Positions 50,541 to 61,002 of a DNA stretch of 64,000 nucleotides are shown here, piece after piece. Positions within the stretch are counted from its first letter, which is position 1; every line of letters begins with the position of its first letter. This DNA is from Caulochytrium protostelioides. Taxonomy: Eukaryota; Chytridiomycota; Caulochytriomycetes; Caulochytriales; Caulochytriaceae. The notes below the pieces were generated by a model. The model made no database searches. It was not told where the DNA came from and saw only the letters and a list, made by a program, of their open reading frames with translations. Location: positions 48,278 through 112,277 of the forward strand of contig ML014165.1 in NCBI GenBank assembly GCA_003615045.1, in the 5' to 3' direction. The position numbers and the translations under genes were made by a program.

Positions 50541-53500
50541 TTACTTGCCCCATCGCTCGACGTAAGCGAGGGCGGCCTGGCGGACAGCATCGACGCCCTT
50601 GGCGTCGCCATACTGGTTCTCGTACTGGAGCCATTTCTTGAAGAGGGCCTTGCCCTTCTTGGTGCTGAGCTTGTTGGTGAGCACGCGATGGTAGAGGCGG
50701 CGCACGCTTTCGAGGCGCTCGGCACCGCCGCGGGCCTCCTGGTCGAGGTAGACGTTCCAGATGTCGGTGCGCTTCGGGTACTGACTGATCAGGCTCTCGA
50801 AGAGGGTGATGCCGTGCTCGCGGTGGCCGTACACATAGTCGCTGCGCGCGAAATTCTGAATAAGCGCTACGTGGTGGACAGGGTCGACCGACTTGAGCGC
50901 CTTCTCGAGCTGAGACTGCGCGGCCTTGGCCTGGCCCTGGCGGAAGAGGAACTGGCCGTACTGGATCCAGGTCTCGGGCGCGTCGCGGCATTTCTTGATG
51001 AGCTGGTCGTACGTTTGCTGCGCCTTCTCGGTGTCGCTCTTCTTTTCGTACACGTTGGCCACGTGCAGCAGCACTTTGAGCGGCTCGAACGACTGCATCG
51101 CGCGGCTCAGCACGGGCGCCAGCGTCGCCTCGGTGCCGAATGCGAGCTCGAGGTTGAGCCAGGCCTGCATGACGTTGAAGCGCTCGGCCTCCTCGCGAAC
51201 CGAGATGACCTTCAGCGCGCGCTCAGCGGTGGTGCGCGCCATGGGGACCTGGCTCGTCTTGAGGTGGAACGCCATGTAGTGAACCCACACGAGACTCGCG
51301 TTGGGGCTCGACACGACGAGGCGCTCGTAGTCGTCGATCGACTGCGGCGCCGCCGCCGAGAGGCGCTCGGCTTCTTTGCGGCTCACGTCCTCGGCGTGCG
51401 CCTGCTTCGCGGCGCGGCGCGCGCGGCTGCTCGTCTTGCTGCTGCGCTTGCGCTTTGTGCCGGCCGTCGCCGTCGCTTCCGCATCGCTCGCCGCATCACT
51501 GTCCGATGCGTCGACGCCCTCGACCTGCGCATCGTCCGCATCGGCATCCGCATCGACGTCCGCGTGGGTCTCCGCAGCAAGGGCGTCCAAGTCGGCGCCG
51601 CGGACATTGAGCACTTCGAGCTCATCGTCCCAGTCGACGTCAAGCGCCGGGACGTGCGCGCCCACGCGGAGCAGACCCGCCTCGTCGTCGACGGCGTCCT
51701 CGAAGGTGTGATCGGCCATCGCTGCGTCTTCTGGCGTGGTCTCGGCATCGGACGCCTCCTCGTCCTCGTTTTCTGAGTCCGAGTCAGCGTGGAGCATCGC
51801 GTCCGCGTCCTCGGCGTCCGAGTCCATGGCCTCTTCTTCCTCGTCGTCCTCGTCAAAGTAGGACGAGCGCATGCTGAACGAGAGCTGCTTCTTGGCGGCG
51901 TTCTTCTTGAGCACGTGGACGGAGACTCGGTCGCCCGCATGGAAGGCGGCCGCCAGGCCCGCGGCATCGAGCGCCTCGCCGACGTCGGCGCAATGGGAGA
52001 TGTGCACGAGACCCTCGACGGTCGACTGGTCGAGGCGCACGAAGCAACCAAAGTCCTTGACGAGCGTGATCATGCCCGTGTAGTTCTCGTTGATCTGGAC
52101 GTCGTCGTAGGTCAGCATGGCGGTGCCGAGACGCGAGGCCGCGGTGGACAGCAGGATGTGGTTCTTGTCGGCGTTCAGCCCGACGACGGCAGCCTGGACG
52201 TGCAGGCCGACGGGGAAGGCGCGCGCGATGTCGCGGATAAAGAGGTCGGAGCACTGCTTTGGCGACACGTAGCCGATGAGGTCGCGGCTCAGACGGAGGA
52301 AGACGCCCTTCTCAGAGGCCGACTCGACGGCACCGACGACGCGGTCACCCATCGACAGCGCCGCCATGCGGTCCACGACGGGCATGGCCACGTGCTTGGC
52401 GGCCTGCGCGCCGACAACCGCGGCGAGCTCGTCCGCAAAGCCCGTCAGGCTCGGGCGCAGCGACAGGCTGGCGAGCGTCTCGCCCTTGGCATTCGTGTGT
52501 ACCGAGAGCACATAGAAGTGCATCACGTGGTGGACTGCGAAGCCCTTCGTCGGGCGCTCGAGGTTGAGCGTGTCGCCGAGGTGGTACCACGAGACCGTGC
52601 CCGTCATGCCGCCGGGCAGCGTCACCAGCAGACTGGCCTTTGAGACCTTGCTGATGCAGCCGAGCACCGTGGTGCCCATCTTGAGCTCGACATCGAACGT
52701 CGCGTGACCGTCGCTCGCCACCGTCGGCGGCAGCAGCGACAGCTTCGGCAGCTTCGATGCCCCCGTCGCGGCGGCGTCCCCGCCGTTCTTGCCTGCAGCA
52801 GTTACGGCTGCGGTCGAGGGATCTTCGACCGCATCGGCAAAGACGTCGTCGGCCGCCTCCATGTCTTTCTTGTAGTAGCGGACGAGCTGGCCGACCTGGA
52901 AAAAGGTGTGCAGATCCTTGAGGGCGTCCACGTGGCGCGTGGCATCGAAGAGGCACACCGCGCCCGTCGTGTGCTTGGCATCATCCATCGTGACGAGCAG
53001 ACGGTTCTCGGCGACCGAGATGATCATGCCCGTGCCGACGGCGGGGTCCTGCATCGTCTCGGTGAGGCTCGGCTTGAGCGTCAGGTCAAGCACCATCATG
53101 CCCTGCTTGTGCGAGAGGGCGAGCGTCTGGTGGGTGCGCACGTGGCGGTAGCCCACGACGGTGGCGCGGAGGATCTGCTTCGGGCGGAAAGCGCCGCGCT
53201 GGACAAAGGGACGCACCGCGTCGGTGCAGGGCGCGTCGGTCTGGCTGGCGGCCTCAGTGTCGGTGATCTCGCGGACCTGCGAGCCCGAGATGTAGCCGAG
53301 AACGTTGTCGGCGACACGGACCATCAGGGCGCTCGGGCGCACGGCGCGCACGGCGACGTCGATCGTGCAGCCGGGCGCGAGGTCGTCCCACGTCTTGACG
53401 GCGGCGTCGATCGCGTTGATCGGGTCCTTGCGGCGGGCGAGCAGGTCGGCCTCGGCCGAGACGCCGTCGGCGCTGCCGTCCATGCGGTGACGCACGAGCA

Positions 53501-56500
53501 GCGGCGCGCCGCTCGGTCCGTCGACTTCGACGACGCGCGCCGGAATCACCTGGTCCAGGCGGAAGCGGGTCTTGAGGGCGCTCACGGCCGGGAAGCGGGC
53601 AATTGCGAGCTTAGCGTACGTCGGCGGCGGCGGCGTGCTGGACTTAGCGGGACGCTCGACGGCGACCACGAGGTACTCGTCGGCGATATGGACGACTCGG
53701 CTCGAAACGAGGGCGTCGGGCTCGAGCGGGAGGGGCTTGGCGGCGGCACGGCGCGGCTTGGCGGCGGCGGCAGGCACGGGCACACAGATCACGCAGCCGC
53801 GGGCGGCGTCGACGTCAACGACGGTCGCGGCGACGGCGTCGCCAGCCGCGTGCTCGGCGGTCGTCACCAGCAACGACTTAATGCTCTTCGTGAGGGAGCC
53901 CGTGTAGCCATGCTCGGCGCGGCCGTCGAGGACGGTCTCGACGCGCTTGCCGACCGGGTACGCGGCCACAAGGGTCGCCTCGCGCTGGGTGCGGACGGCG
54001 CACGCGGTCTCGAGACGGCCGCCCAAGTAGATGGCTTCGGCGCGGCCGTTAAGCACGGCCATCGAGTCCTTCAGGGCGCCCTCGAGGCGGTGGCCGGCAG
54101 CGTCCACGTTGACGAGCCGCACGACGACGCTCTGGCCGCGGACGAAGCGCGCCGCCGGGTTCGAGACAAACTCGTCGGCCATGCCCGAGAGCAGCACGAT
54201 GCCGCCGACGTCGTTGTACGTGCGGAACAGCACGTACTTGGCCTCGATCGTCGTCAGCACCGCCGGCACCTCGTCGCCCTCCTTCATCTGCGCAAGGCTC
54301 GTGAGCGGCGCCGGCGTCGGGAGGCGCAGCAGCAGCGGCCGGGCGGTCAGCATGACGCGGGCAGCGTCCTTGGCGGGCGCCGCGGCGTCCTTGGCGACTG
54401 TGAACACGGCCGCAGCAAGGGTCGAGCCGACGGCGAGGCGGTCGTGCAGGCGGCGCGCGTCCGCCGGGTGGTCCGCGAGGTGCGCGACCGTGAGGAATCC
54501 GAGCGCCGACTGCGTCGCGGCGCCCTTCACGTAGTCAAACGTGGCGTAGACGCCGCCGCGCGTCAGACAGACCACCGTGGCCGTGACGGCGGTGCCGACG
54601 GCGACGTGCTCAGCCTGCGCGAGGTCCGCGGCGCGCTGCTTCGCCTCCTCGACGGCGACCTCGGCCGTCTCCGGGTTGTAGTGAACGCGGCCGGCGTTGC
54701 ACGGCGGCGCGTCGCTCCCGCCCTCGGTGGCGCGGCGCTTGGCGGCCGCGGCGGCGCCGGCGGGCACGGTGAGGTCGACGGTGGCAAAGAGCTTGTCGCC
54801 CTTGCGGGATTTGAGGCGCACGGTGATGATCTGGCCGCGGCGGTACTTCGTGTCGAGGGGCAGCAGCTCGCCGTCAAGCGGCTGGCTGAGCGGCGTGTCG
54901 AGGCGGCCGACGCAGGCGTTGCAACGGTTGTAGAACTCGACCAGGAAGAAGTTGTCCTTGACGGCGCTGACGAAGCCCGTCACGATCAGGTGCGGAGCAA
55001 ACTCCGACGGGTCGGTGAGCACGGCGCCGGTGGCTTTGACGAGCCCGGGGCGGACGGTCGCGATGAGGCCCTCGCCGGGGAGGTGCTGCAGGATCCGGAC
55101 GGTGACGTTCTTTTTGCCGACGGTAAAGAGGCGGGACGGGTCGACGCCTGTGTCCGAGCACTGCGAGCGCGGCACGAAGGCGGTGACGCGGTCGGAGAGC
55201 TGGACTGTGATGCCCGCGGCCGCAACAGCGGTGACGGTCGTGGCGCGGAACACGGCGCCGACGGCGACGTCCTTAGCCACGAGGCACGACTGCGCCAGCA
55301 CGGACGGCTGCGTCGAGAGCGCGTAGTGGCGGTCGCACGCCGCATAGCCCAGCACGCGAGCGCGGACGACCTGGCCGACATGGAAGAGAGCCGCGATGCG
55401 GGCCTCGGGCAGCTTCTCGTCGGCGATGTGGACGACCTTGACCGAGCCCGCGGCGTAGCGCGACGGGTCGGCGAGCGCCGCGGCGGCGAAGGCCGCGTCG
55501 TCGGCCGCTGTAGCGGCCGCTCCGTCGGTGGCAGCCTCGGGCTCCACGAGCATCGCGAGACCGCTGTCGGGCGACAGGGAGGTAATCACGCCGCGGACGA
55601 AGGAGGATGTCGGGATGGCCTGCTGGACGGCGGCGCTGGCGGCGGCGGCGTCCGCATCAACCCAGTGCGGGAGCACGGAGGCCTGCGCGCGGAGCCCCTC
55701 GTGAATCGCGATGAGGCGGACGGGTAGCTGCGCGCCGGTCGTGAGCGTGGTGCCGACCGGAATCTGGGAGACGTCGATAGCGACGCGCAGCGAGCCGAGC
55801 ACCATGGCGGCCGCGTAGGGCTGGTCGTCGGACACGGGCTCCGAGACGACGGCGGGGATCAGCAGACCCGGCTGGATGGCTTTGACGTGGATTTCGGCGT
55901 CGTTGTACGGCGTCATGGGCAGCCCCGCGGCGAGCGTGAGCAGCGCCGGGTTCGACGCGGGCTGCGTCGTGTGGACGAGCAGCGTCTTGCCGACCGGCCA
56001 CGTGGCGCCGGCCTCGACGTTGGCGGCCACAAAGCCGCGAACGTTCTCGCCGCTCGGCGTCGTGAAGCCGAGGTCCATCAGGTAGCCGTGGTCCTCCACG
56101 GACGCCACGGACGCCATCATGGCAAAACCGGGCAGCAGCGTCATCCCCGACAAGTGGCGGTTGACGATATCGGGGCGGATGGAGACTTCAGCGCGCGGCG
56201 CCACCTTTTTGGCTTTCTTGGACGACTTGGCGGCCTCCTCGTCCACGTGGACAACCGACACTAGCACCGTCTCGCCTGCGGCAACATAGTCCGCGACGTC
56301 CGGGATCTCGACGTCGAGGTCCATCGCAGCCTCCTCGTCGTCGTCGGCGTCGTCGTCGCCACCGGCCGCGCGCTCGACGGCGGCCGTGACAGCGGTGCTG
56401 ATCTCGGTGATGGGCAGGACGGCCGTCATGTGGCGCGGGAGGTCCACGATCGCCTGCATCTTGGTGACGCGCTGCACGGTCGCGAGGAACTGCGTGCCGA

Positions 56501-56978
56501 CCGTGACCATACGGTACTCGAGCCGGTCCTGCGACGTGGCGGCGGACGGCTTGGCCTTCTTGCCGCCGCGGTCCAGCACGTGGCTCGCGGGCAGCTGCAC
56601 CTTGGCGCGCTTCGCGGCGCGCTTCGCAATCTCGGGCAGATCGTCGTGGCCGTCGTCGCTGGCGCCGTCCGCATGCGCGCTCGCCGCTTGGGCGGCGTCG
56701 CTCTCGCTGAACAGCGCTTTGGCAACCGCGATGGTCTTGATCGTCCGGTTCTCGAGCGCCGTCAGACCTGTGCTGCGGCCGCGGGGGAACACGGCCGGCG
56801 AGGCACTCGCCGTGGCGGCGGCTGCCGGTTGGGAGCGCGAGAAGGGCGCCGGGGCGGCGGCAGTGGCGGCGCCGTCAAGGGAAAGCTTCGAGACAAACGC
56901 CGGCTTGGCCGCCGTCGGCGGCGCGGCGGCGTCGGTGTCCGCCATGACAGCGTCCTTGCGCGTCGTGGCGCTGGGCAT
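50541..56978 (-). CDS. RRP5: rRNA biogenesis protein RRP5, 2145 aa
   Basis: Nucleolar factor needed for early cleavages of pre-rRNA that release both 18S and 5.8S/25S precursors. The long N-terminal part is a series of S1 RNA-binding repeats; clear ones include YLMDLGFTTPSGENVRGFV, VTAFVPRSQCSDTG, VLGYISGSQVREIT, VFLRLSRDLIGYVSPKQCSD and CFVRLDQSTVEGLVHISHC. An acidic linker follows (about residues 1720-1830). A C-terminal block of HAT/TPR-like repeats (about 1870-2145) includes LVWVHYMAFHLKTSQVPMAR, APETWIQYGQFLFRQGQ and KRTDIWNVYLDQEA, diagnostic for RRP5. The frame is open to 57185, but the Met at 56978 is preferred; Met at 56945 is another option. It is longer than yeast Rrp5 (1729) through Ala-rich loops. 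Confidence 0.95.
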   Translation of the reverse strand: MPSATTRKDAVMADTDAAAPPTAAKPAFVSKLSLDGAATAAAPAPFSRSQPAAAATASASPAVFPRGRSTGLTALENRTIKTIAVAKALFSESDAAQAASAHADGASDDGHDDLPEIAKRAAKRAKVQLPASHVLDRGGKKAKPSAATSQDRLEYRMVTVGTQFLATVQRVTKMQAIVDLPRHMTAVLPITEISTAVTAAVERAAGGDDDADDDEEAAMDLDVEIPDVADYVAAGETVLVSVVHVDEEAAKSSKKAKKVAPRAEVSIRPDIVNRHLSGMTLLPGFAMMASVASVEDHGYLMDLGFTTPSGENVRGFVAANVEAGATWPVGKTLLVHTTQPASNPALLTLAAGLPMTPYNDAEIHVKAIQPGLLIPAVVSEPVSDDQPYAAAMVLGSLRVAIDVSQIPVGTTLTTGAQLPVRLIAIHEGLRAQASVLPHWVDADAAAASAAVQQAIPTSSFVRGVITSLSPDSGLAMLVEPEAATDGAAATAADDAAFAAAALADPSRYAAGSVKVVHIADEKLPEARIAALFHVGQVVRARVLGYAACDRHYALSTQPSVLAQSCLVAKDVAVGAVFRATTVTAVAAAGITVQLSDRVTAFVPRSQCSDTGVDPSRLFTVGKKNVTVRILQHLPGEGLIATVRPGLVKATGAVLTDPSEFAPHLIVTGFVSAVKDNFFLVEFYNRCNACVGRLDTPLSQPLDGELLPLDTKYRRGQIITVRLKSRKGDKLFATVDLTVPAGAAAAAKRRATEGGSDAPPCNAGRVHYNPETAEVAVEEAKQRAADLAQAEHVAVGTAVTATVVCLTRGGVYATFDYVKGAATQSALGFLTVAHLADHPADARRLHDRLAVGSTLAAAVFTVAKDAAAPAKDAARVMLTARPLLLRLPTPAPLTSLAQMKEGDEVPAVLTTIEAKYVLFRTYNDVGGIVLLSGMADEFVSNPAARFVRGQSVVVRLVNVDAAGHRLEGALKDSMAVLNGRAEAIYLGGRLETACAVRTQREATLVAAYPVGKRVETVLDGRAEHGYTGSLTKSIKSLLVTTAEHAAGDAVAATVVDVDAARGCVICVPVPAAAAKPRRAAAKPLPLEPDALVSSRVVHIADEYLVVAVERPAKSSTPPPPTYAKLAIARFPAVSALKTRFRLDQVIPARVVEVDGPSGAPLLVRHRMDGSADGVSAEADLLARRKDPINAIDAAVKTWDDLAPGCTIDVAVRAVRPSALMVRVADNVLGYISGSQVREITDTEAASQTDAPCTDAVRPFVQRGAFRPKQILRATVVGYRHVRTHQTLALSHKQGMMVLDLTLKPSLTETMQDPAVGTGMIISVAENRLLVTMDDAKHTTGAVCLFDATRHVDALKDLHTFFQVGQLVRYYKKDMEAADDVFADAVEDPSTAAVTAAGKNGGDAAATGASKLPKLSLLPPTVASDGHATFDVELKMGTTVLGCISKVSKASLLVTLPGGMTGTVSWYHLGDTLNLERPTKGFAVHHVMHFYVLSVHTNAKGETLASLSLRPSLTGFADELAAVVGAQAAKHVAMPVVDRMAALSMGDRVVGAVESASEKGVFLRLSRDLIGYVSPKQCSDLFIRDIARAFPVGLHVQAAVVGLNADKNHILLSTAASRLGTAMLTYDDVQINENYTGMITLVKDFGCFVRLDQSTVEGLVHISHCADVGEALDAAGLAAAFHAGDRVSVHVLKKNAAKKQLSFSMRSSYFDEDDEEEEAMDSDAEDADAMLHADSDSENEDEEASDAETTPEDAAMADHTFEDAVDDEAGLLRVGAHVPALDVDWDDELEVLNVRGADLDALAAETHADVDADADADDAQVEGVDASDSDAASDAEATATAGTKRKRSSKTSSRARRAAKQAHAEDVSRKEAERLSAAAPQSIDDYERLVVSSPNASLVWVHYMAFHLKTSQVPMARTTAERALKVISVREEAERFNVMQAWLNLELAFGTEATLAPVLSRAMQSFEPLKVLLHVANVYEKKSDTEKAQQTYDQLIKKCRDAPETWIQYGQFLFRQGQAKAAQSQLEKALKSVDPVHHVALIQNFARSDYVYGHREHGITLFESLISQYPKRTDIWNVYLDQEARGGAERLESVRRLYHRVLTNKLSTKKGKALFKKWLQYENQYGDAKGVDAVRQAALAYVERWGK

Positions 56979-57999
56979 CGTCAGGACGGCGCGGAGCGCG
57001 ACGGGCAAGCCCGGGGAGTGCGGACGCGGAATGTCGTGTGACGCCGTAGCAGAAACGAGACTGCAGCGCTGGTCTTCCACACGCGACCGAAACGCAGGGT
57101 TCGGGAAGAAAGAAAAAGGATCGACGGGATCGCAGAAGGACGGGCGGTTGGTCCCACAGCAGCGGATGGTGTCGCTGGTATGCAATGAAGGCGCGGTGGC
57201 GACGCGAGGAACGCAAAGAGGCGTCGGGAGAGTCTCTCTCTAAGCTCTCTCGAAGACCACAATGTCGTTCGTCTGGGTCGTGAGCACGCAGTATCCGTCC
57301 TGCGTCTCGCAATACACAGGAAGCGACGAGCAAGCGAAACGGTGGGGAGTCGTCAGTATCGGCGTCGTGTAGCGGTGCGGTGCGATGCGGGAATCGCCGT
57401 GCACGGGCCGACAGCTGAGGCTTGTGCGGCCAAAACTCCGCTCGCCTGAGCATCTCCGCTCGCCTTCCGTTTCTTGAGACGCCCGCGAGCATCGGACGCC
57501 CTGGCGCACGTGGACCGGCCTGCGCTCGATGCCGAGCCGCCGGATAGGCGGCTTCATACCGTGCTAGCGACCGTCGCCCATCGCATCGCCGACGCCGATG
57601 GCGAACGCCGCGGGCCTGCCACGACCACCACTGCGGCCGAGGGGATGCGGGGATGCGGGGTGCCGGTGCCGGTGCCGGTGCCAGGGCCCGTGGCGCTATC
57701 TCCGCCGCACACGCCCTCCGACCGAGGGTGCCGCCGCCCCACGCCACACGGCCCGAGGCTGCGGCCGCCGTCGCCGGGTCCGGTGCCACCGATGCTCAGC
57801 CACAGCGGCCGCGCACGGCGGATCCTGCCGAGAGAGGGGGACCGCGCAGGGCCGCCAGGCACGGCCAACGGCGGGTGGCTCAGCCGGGGGCCGATCCCTA
57901 TTTTTTCTTTGACGACGCAGCGATCGCGTGGCGAGCAGGAATCAGCAGCTATCTACATCTAGGGTACACATAACGATGCCACGACACGGACGCCCGGGC
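56979..57999. other. intergenic, RRP5 promoter region
   Basis: About 1 kb between two minus-strand genes. No domain-bearing frame was seen. A short (GGTGCC)n run lies at about 57658-57690. Confidence 0.4.
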
Positions 58000-59133
58000 T
58001 TAGGGCGCCGTGGCGGCGGCCACGTCCTTCTGGGCCTCGCAGTTCACGACCAGATGCCGGACGAGCGCCTGGATCTCGCGGCCGCGCAGCTGGACACTCG
58101 CCAGGACTTCTTCGTGGGTCGCGAGCAGCAGCTCGTCGTCCTGGACCGCATGGGCGCCTTCGACCGCGCCGTCGATCGCGGCGGCGATGGCGCTGCGTCC
58201 GCGGCCAACGGCGACCACGTTGGTGATGAGGCTGACGCCGAGAACGCGCATGCCGGCATGCTTGGCGATGATGACCTCGGGCACGGTGCTCATGCCGACG
58301 GCGTCGCCGCCCATCGAGAGCAGCCAGCGCGCCTCGGCGCGCGTCTCGTAGGAGGGCCCCTGGACCATGCAGTAGACGCCCTCGTGGACCACGCCGGGGT
58401 CGATGCCGGCGGCGCGGGCGGCCTTGACGGCCGCGATGCGCAGATCGAAGTCGTAGGCGTGGGAGACCGGCGGAAAGCGCGGGCCGAACGCAGTGAGGTT
58501 GGGCCCAACAAGCGGGTTGGCGCCGCCCATGCCCGGCACGTTGATGTGATCGGCGAGAATCATGATGTCCCCGACGCGGAATGCGCGGTTGAGGCCGCCG
58601 GCGGCGTTCGAGACAATGAGCACACTGACGCCGAGCAGCTTCATGACGCGGATCGGAAACACGGTGCGGATGAGCGCGTGGCCCTCATACATGTGGTGGC
58701 GGCCGACCATGCACACGGTCGGCTTGTCGCCGAGCATCCCGAAGACCAGCTGGCCCTTGTGGCCCTGGACGGTGCTGACCGCGAAGTGCGGGATGTCCTT
58801 GTAGTCGAACGTCACCGTCGTCGCCGGGTCGAGCTCGTCCACCAGGCCGCCGAGACCCGACCCGCAGACGATGCCGAACTGCGGGCACTGCAGCGCCGCC
58901 GGCAGTCGCTGGCGCAGGAACGCCGTGGTCTCTTGGTACGTCTCCAGCGCATAGAACGCGGCGTTGGACGGCGCGTGGGCCATGGGCGCCACGATGGCCG
59001 GCGTCAGCGACGCCGTTGCCGGCTTTGCATGCTCGTCGCCGGCGCCCGCGCCGGTTCGGAGGCCCGGCAGCGACGTGAGCTTGGGCGGGTGGTCCACGGC
59101 GGACCCGGCCGACGAGGGCGTGATCACAGTCAT
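58000..59133 (-). CDS. purine nucleoside phosphorylase, 377 aa
   Basis: Trimeric-type PNP (EC 2.4.2.1), which splits inosine and guanosine with phosphate in purine salvage. Motifs in order: GIVCGSGLGGLVDEL (phosphate-binding Ser, near residue 88), GRHHMYEGHALIRTVFPIRV (His of the phosphate site), VSNAAGGLNRAFRVGDIMIL, VYCMVQGPSYETRAEARWL (purine-binding Glu), VGMSTVPEVIIAKHAGMRVL, VSLITN (purine-binding Asn) and THEEVL (His). Between that Asn and His there are 34 residues, against about 13 in human PNP. The first Met is at 59133; a second in-frame Met about 50 residues later (MAHAPSNAAFYALETY) would remove a low-complexity leader and give a more usual length. A TATAAAA element lies about 280 bases upstream. 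Confidence 0.95.
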   Translation of the reverse strand: MTVITPSSAGSAVDHPPKLTSLPGLRTGAGAGDEHAKPATASLTPAIVAPMAHAPSNAAFYALETYQETTAFLRQRLPAALQCPQFGIVCGSGLGGLVDELDPATTVTFDYKDIPHFAVSTVQGHKGQLVFGMLGDKPTVCMVGRHHMYEGHALIRTVFPIRVMKLLGVSVLIVSNAAGGLNRAFRVGDIMILADHINVPGMGGANPLVGPNLTAFGPRFPPVSHAYDFDLRIAAVKAARAAGIDPGVVHEGVYCMVQGPSYETRAEARWLLSMGGDAVGMSTVPEVIIAKHAGMRVLGVSLITNVVAVGRGRSAIAAAIDGAVEGAHAVQDDELLLATHEEVLASVQLRGREIQALVRHLVVNCEAQKDVAAATAP

Positions 59134-59410
59134 CTTGCGAGCGGATCTGGATCGATGAGAAAAGCAGTGGTCTTTGACGTTTCTAGGGCGGAATCGGGAT
59201 CACGTTAACCACCCGCTGAAAGCCTGAATGGGTGGAAGCGAGGATGCCAGACGGAGAATGAGAGATCGGTCTGAGTTTTTATTGGAGCCCGCATCCGCAT
59301 CCGCCGTCGTCGGCCACCGACGTCAGACCATCGTGATCGCTGCACGGTATGGCGACGGCCGTGAGCGTCGAATGATGGCATCACCGTTTGGGTCGCCTGG
59401 GTCTCGTCCG

Positions 59411-59417
59411 TTTTATA
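59411..59417 (-). promoter_or_regulatory. TATAAAA box, candidate PNP promoter
   Basis: TATAAAA on the minus strand, 278 bases upstream of the first PNP ATG, in otherwise GC-rich DNA. Position and strand suit the PNP gene; a leader of about 250 bases would be implied. Confidence 0.4.
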
Positions 59418-59430
59418 AGGATGCCACGTC

Positions 59431-59472
59431 ATGCCATGCCATGCCATGCCCGGGCCCGGGCCCGGGCCCGCC
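59431..59472. repeat. (ATGCC)4 followed by (GGGCCC)n
   Basis: Four ATGCC pentamers run into several GGGCCC hexamers, just beside the TATA-like element. The GGGCCC block is self-complementary and could form hairpins. Confidence 0.85.
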
Positions 59473-59725
59473 CCGCTGGAAGCATGGGTCCATCGGCCGG
59501 CCGTCGGGCTGTGTGCCCGTCGCGGCGCCGTGGCCACCGGCGGCCCGGCCGTCATCAGGCCTCGCCTCACGCGCGACGACGGGCGGTGGCCCGCCCGCCA
59601 GCTCGCCGCCGCATGTGTTGGCGCCGTGAGCGTCGCTGAGCGTCGCTGAGCGCCGTCGACGCCGTACAGCGGCTTCGCAGGGACGTCCGGCCGTCGCCGT
59701 TTCAAGCAGCCGCCTCCGACGCTGC

Positions 59726-59775
59726 CGGCCTCCCGCGCCTCCGGCCTCCCGCGGCCTCCCGCGGCCTCCCGCGCC
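59726..59775. repeat. CGGCCTCCCG-type tandem repeat
   Basis: About five imperfect 9-11 base units (CGGCCTCCCG and CGCCTCCGG variants) in tandem. No coding role is apparent. Confidence 0.75.
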
Positions 59776-61002
59776 TCCCCTCGGCCGCAGGCCCGGCCAC
59801 GTCGGCAACGCTCGTGCGAGATGTGATACGCGCATCACATGGCAGTTTCAACGCCCGCCGCCCGCGGATGGCGCAGCGCAGCGCTTTCCCGACCCGTCGA
59901 GGCGCGTCAAGCCACGCGTCGTGCTCACCTGACGTCCCCGCTTCCCCCTTCCTGCGCCTTTCTTTTCGTTGTTGGGTGGTCGCCAGGAGGACCGGTCCGC
60001 TGGGCTCCACAGCACGGCCGTCGCCGCCGCCGCCGCCGCAAGTCAGCGACCACGTGAGGTCCGTCGCCATCGCCCGCGGGGCCTCCCAAGCCAGCAGGGC
60101 CGACGCGCTTGCGGCTCGCGAGCCGCGTCGTCAGAGCGATGGCCGTGCTCATGCGCAATGAGTGATGAGCAATGAGCGAGACGATCGCCGAGCGCGTGAT
60201 ACGTGACCGTGGGGATCACGGGATCACGCCAGCATGAGGAACCAAGGCCGTTCCGAAGTGGGAGGGTCCGACATTGTTTCTATCATAGCCAACACAGGGT
60301 CCTCCAGCCATGCCTCGTGGTGACGGCCATGTCCAAGCACGAGAGATGTATCAGGCGGTCATCGCGATCACGATGGGTGCTCGTGATAGGCCACGGCCAG
60401 TGAAGCCGAGCGTCGCGTCATTGCCATGTCGACAGCGCGTCAAGAAGCTCTCTGGATCGGCCGCGCGGCGGGCTCGTAAGCCGCGCCACGCGACCGATGA
60501 GGGGCGAAGCCTGCGCATGTCAACGCGAGCCGGCCTCCTGAGGGGCCACGCCCCCTCGGGCCGACCGAGCCGTCAACGGAGCCCGGCGGCGATGGCCCCT
60601 TTGTCGCTGTTCGGTCGCCTCGATAGGCCCTTCAGGCGCGCATCGCACCACCGCACATCGCTACAACCTCATCGCCTCCGGTCTCCGTCTCATGGCGCTA
60701 CCACGCGTCGTCGGCTCGGCACAAGCGCCGTAGACGATCCTCGCCGCTCGGTCCCGCACGCAGGATCCCTTCGGCACCGGCTTCCCTGCTCCTCGCCGTA
60801 TCGCGTGCCTCCCAAACTCCGCGGTCGACTCCTCGCCGCCGGCAACCATCGCCAACGTCATTGCTCGTAGCTGCCGCTTGACCGGCCGGTCGTAGAGGCC
60901 CACGCGTCGAGCGCGGTGCTGTTCATACCCGAGACCCGGGCGGCTCGGGACGGGATCGGCTCATCGACCGGATCGCCGTTGCGGCGAAAGACAGAGGTAG
61001 CG

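Larger units (their letters stand above)
59134..61002. other. 1.87 kb divergent intergenic region
   Basis: It lies between the divergent PNP and Ugo1-like genes. No gene was recognised. It contains a minus-strand TATAAAA at 59411-59417, an ATGCC/GGGCCC repeat at 59431-59472 and a CGGCCTCCCG-type repeat at about 59726-59775. Confidence 0.45.

Noticed and set aside
52704-55727. 1007-codon + strand ORF
   Set aside because: It is antisense to the S1 repeats of RRP5, which are clearly conserved. Its Arg/Gly/His-rich composition is what antisense reading of GC-rich codons gives, and no domain is visible.
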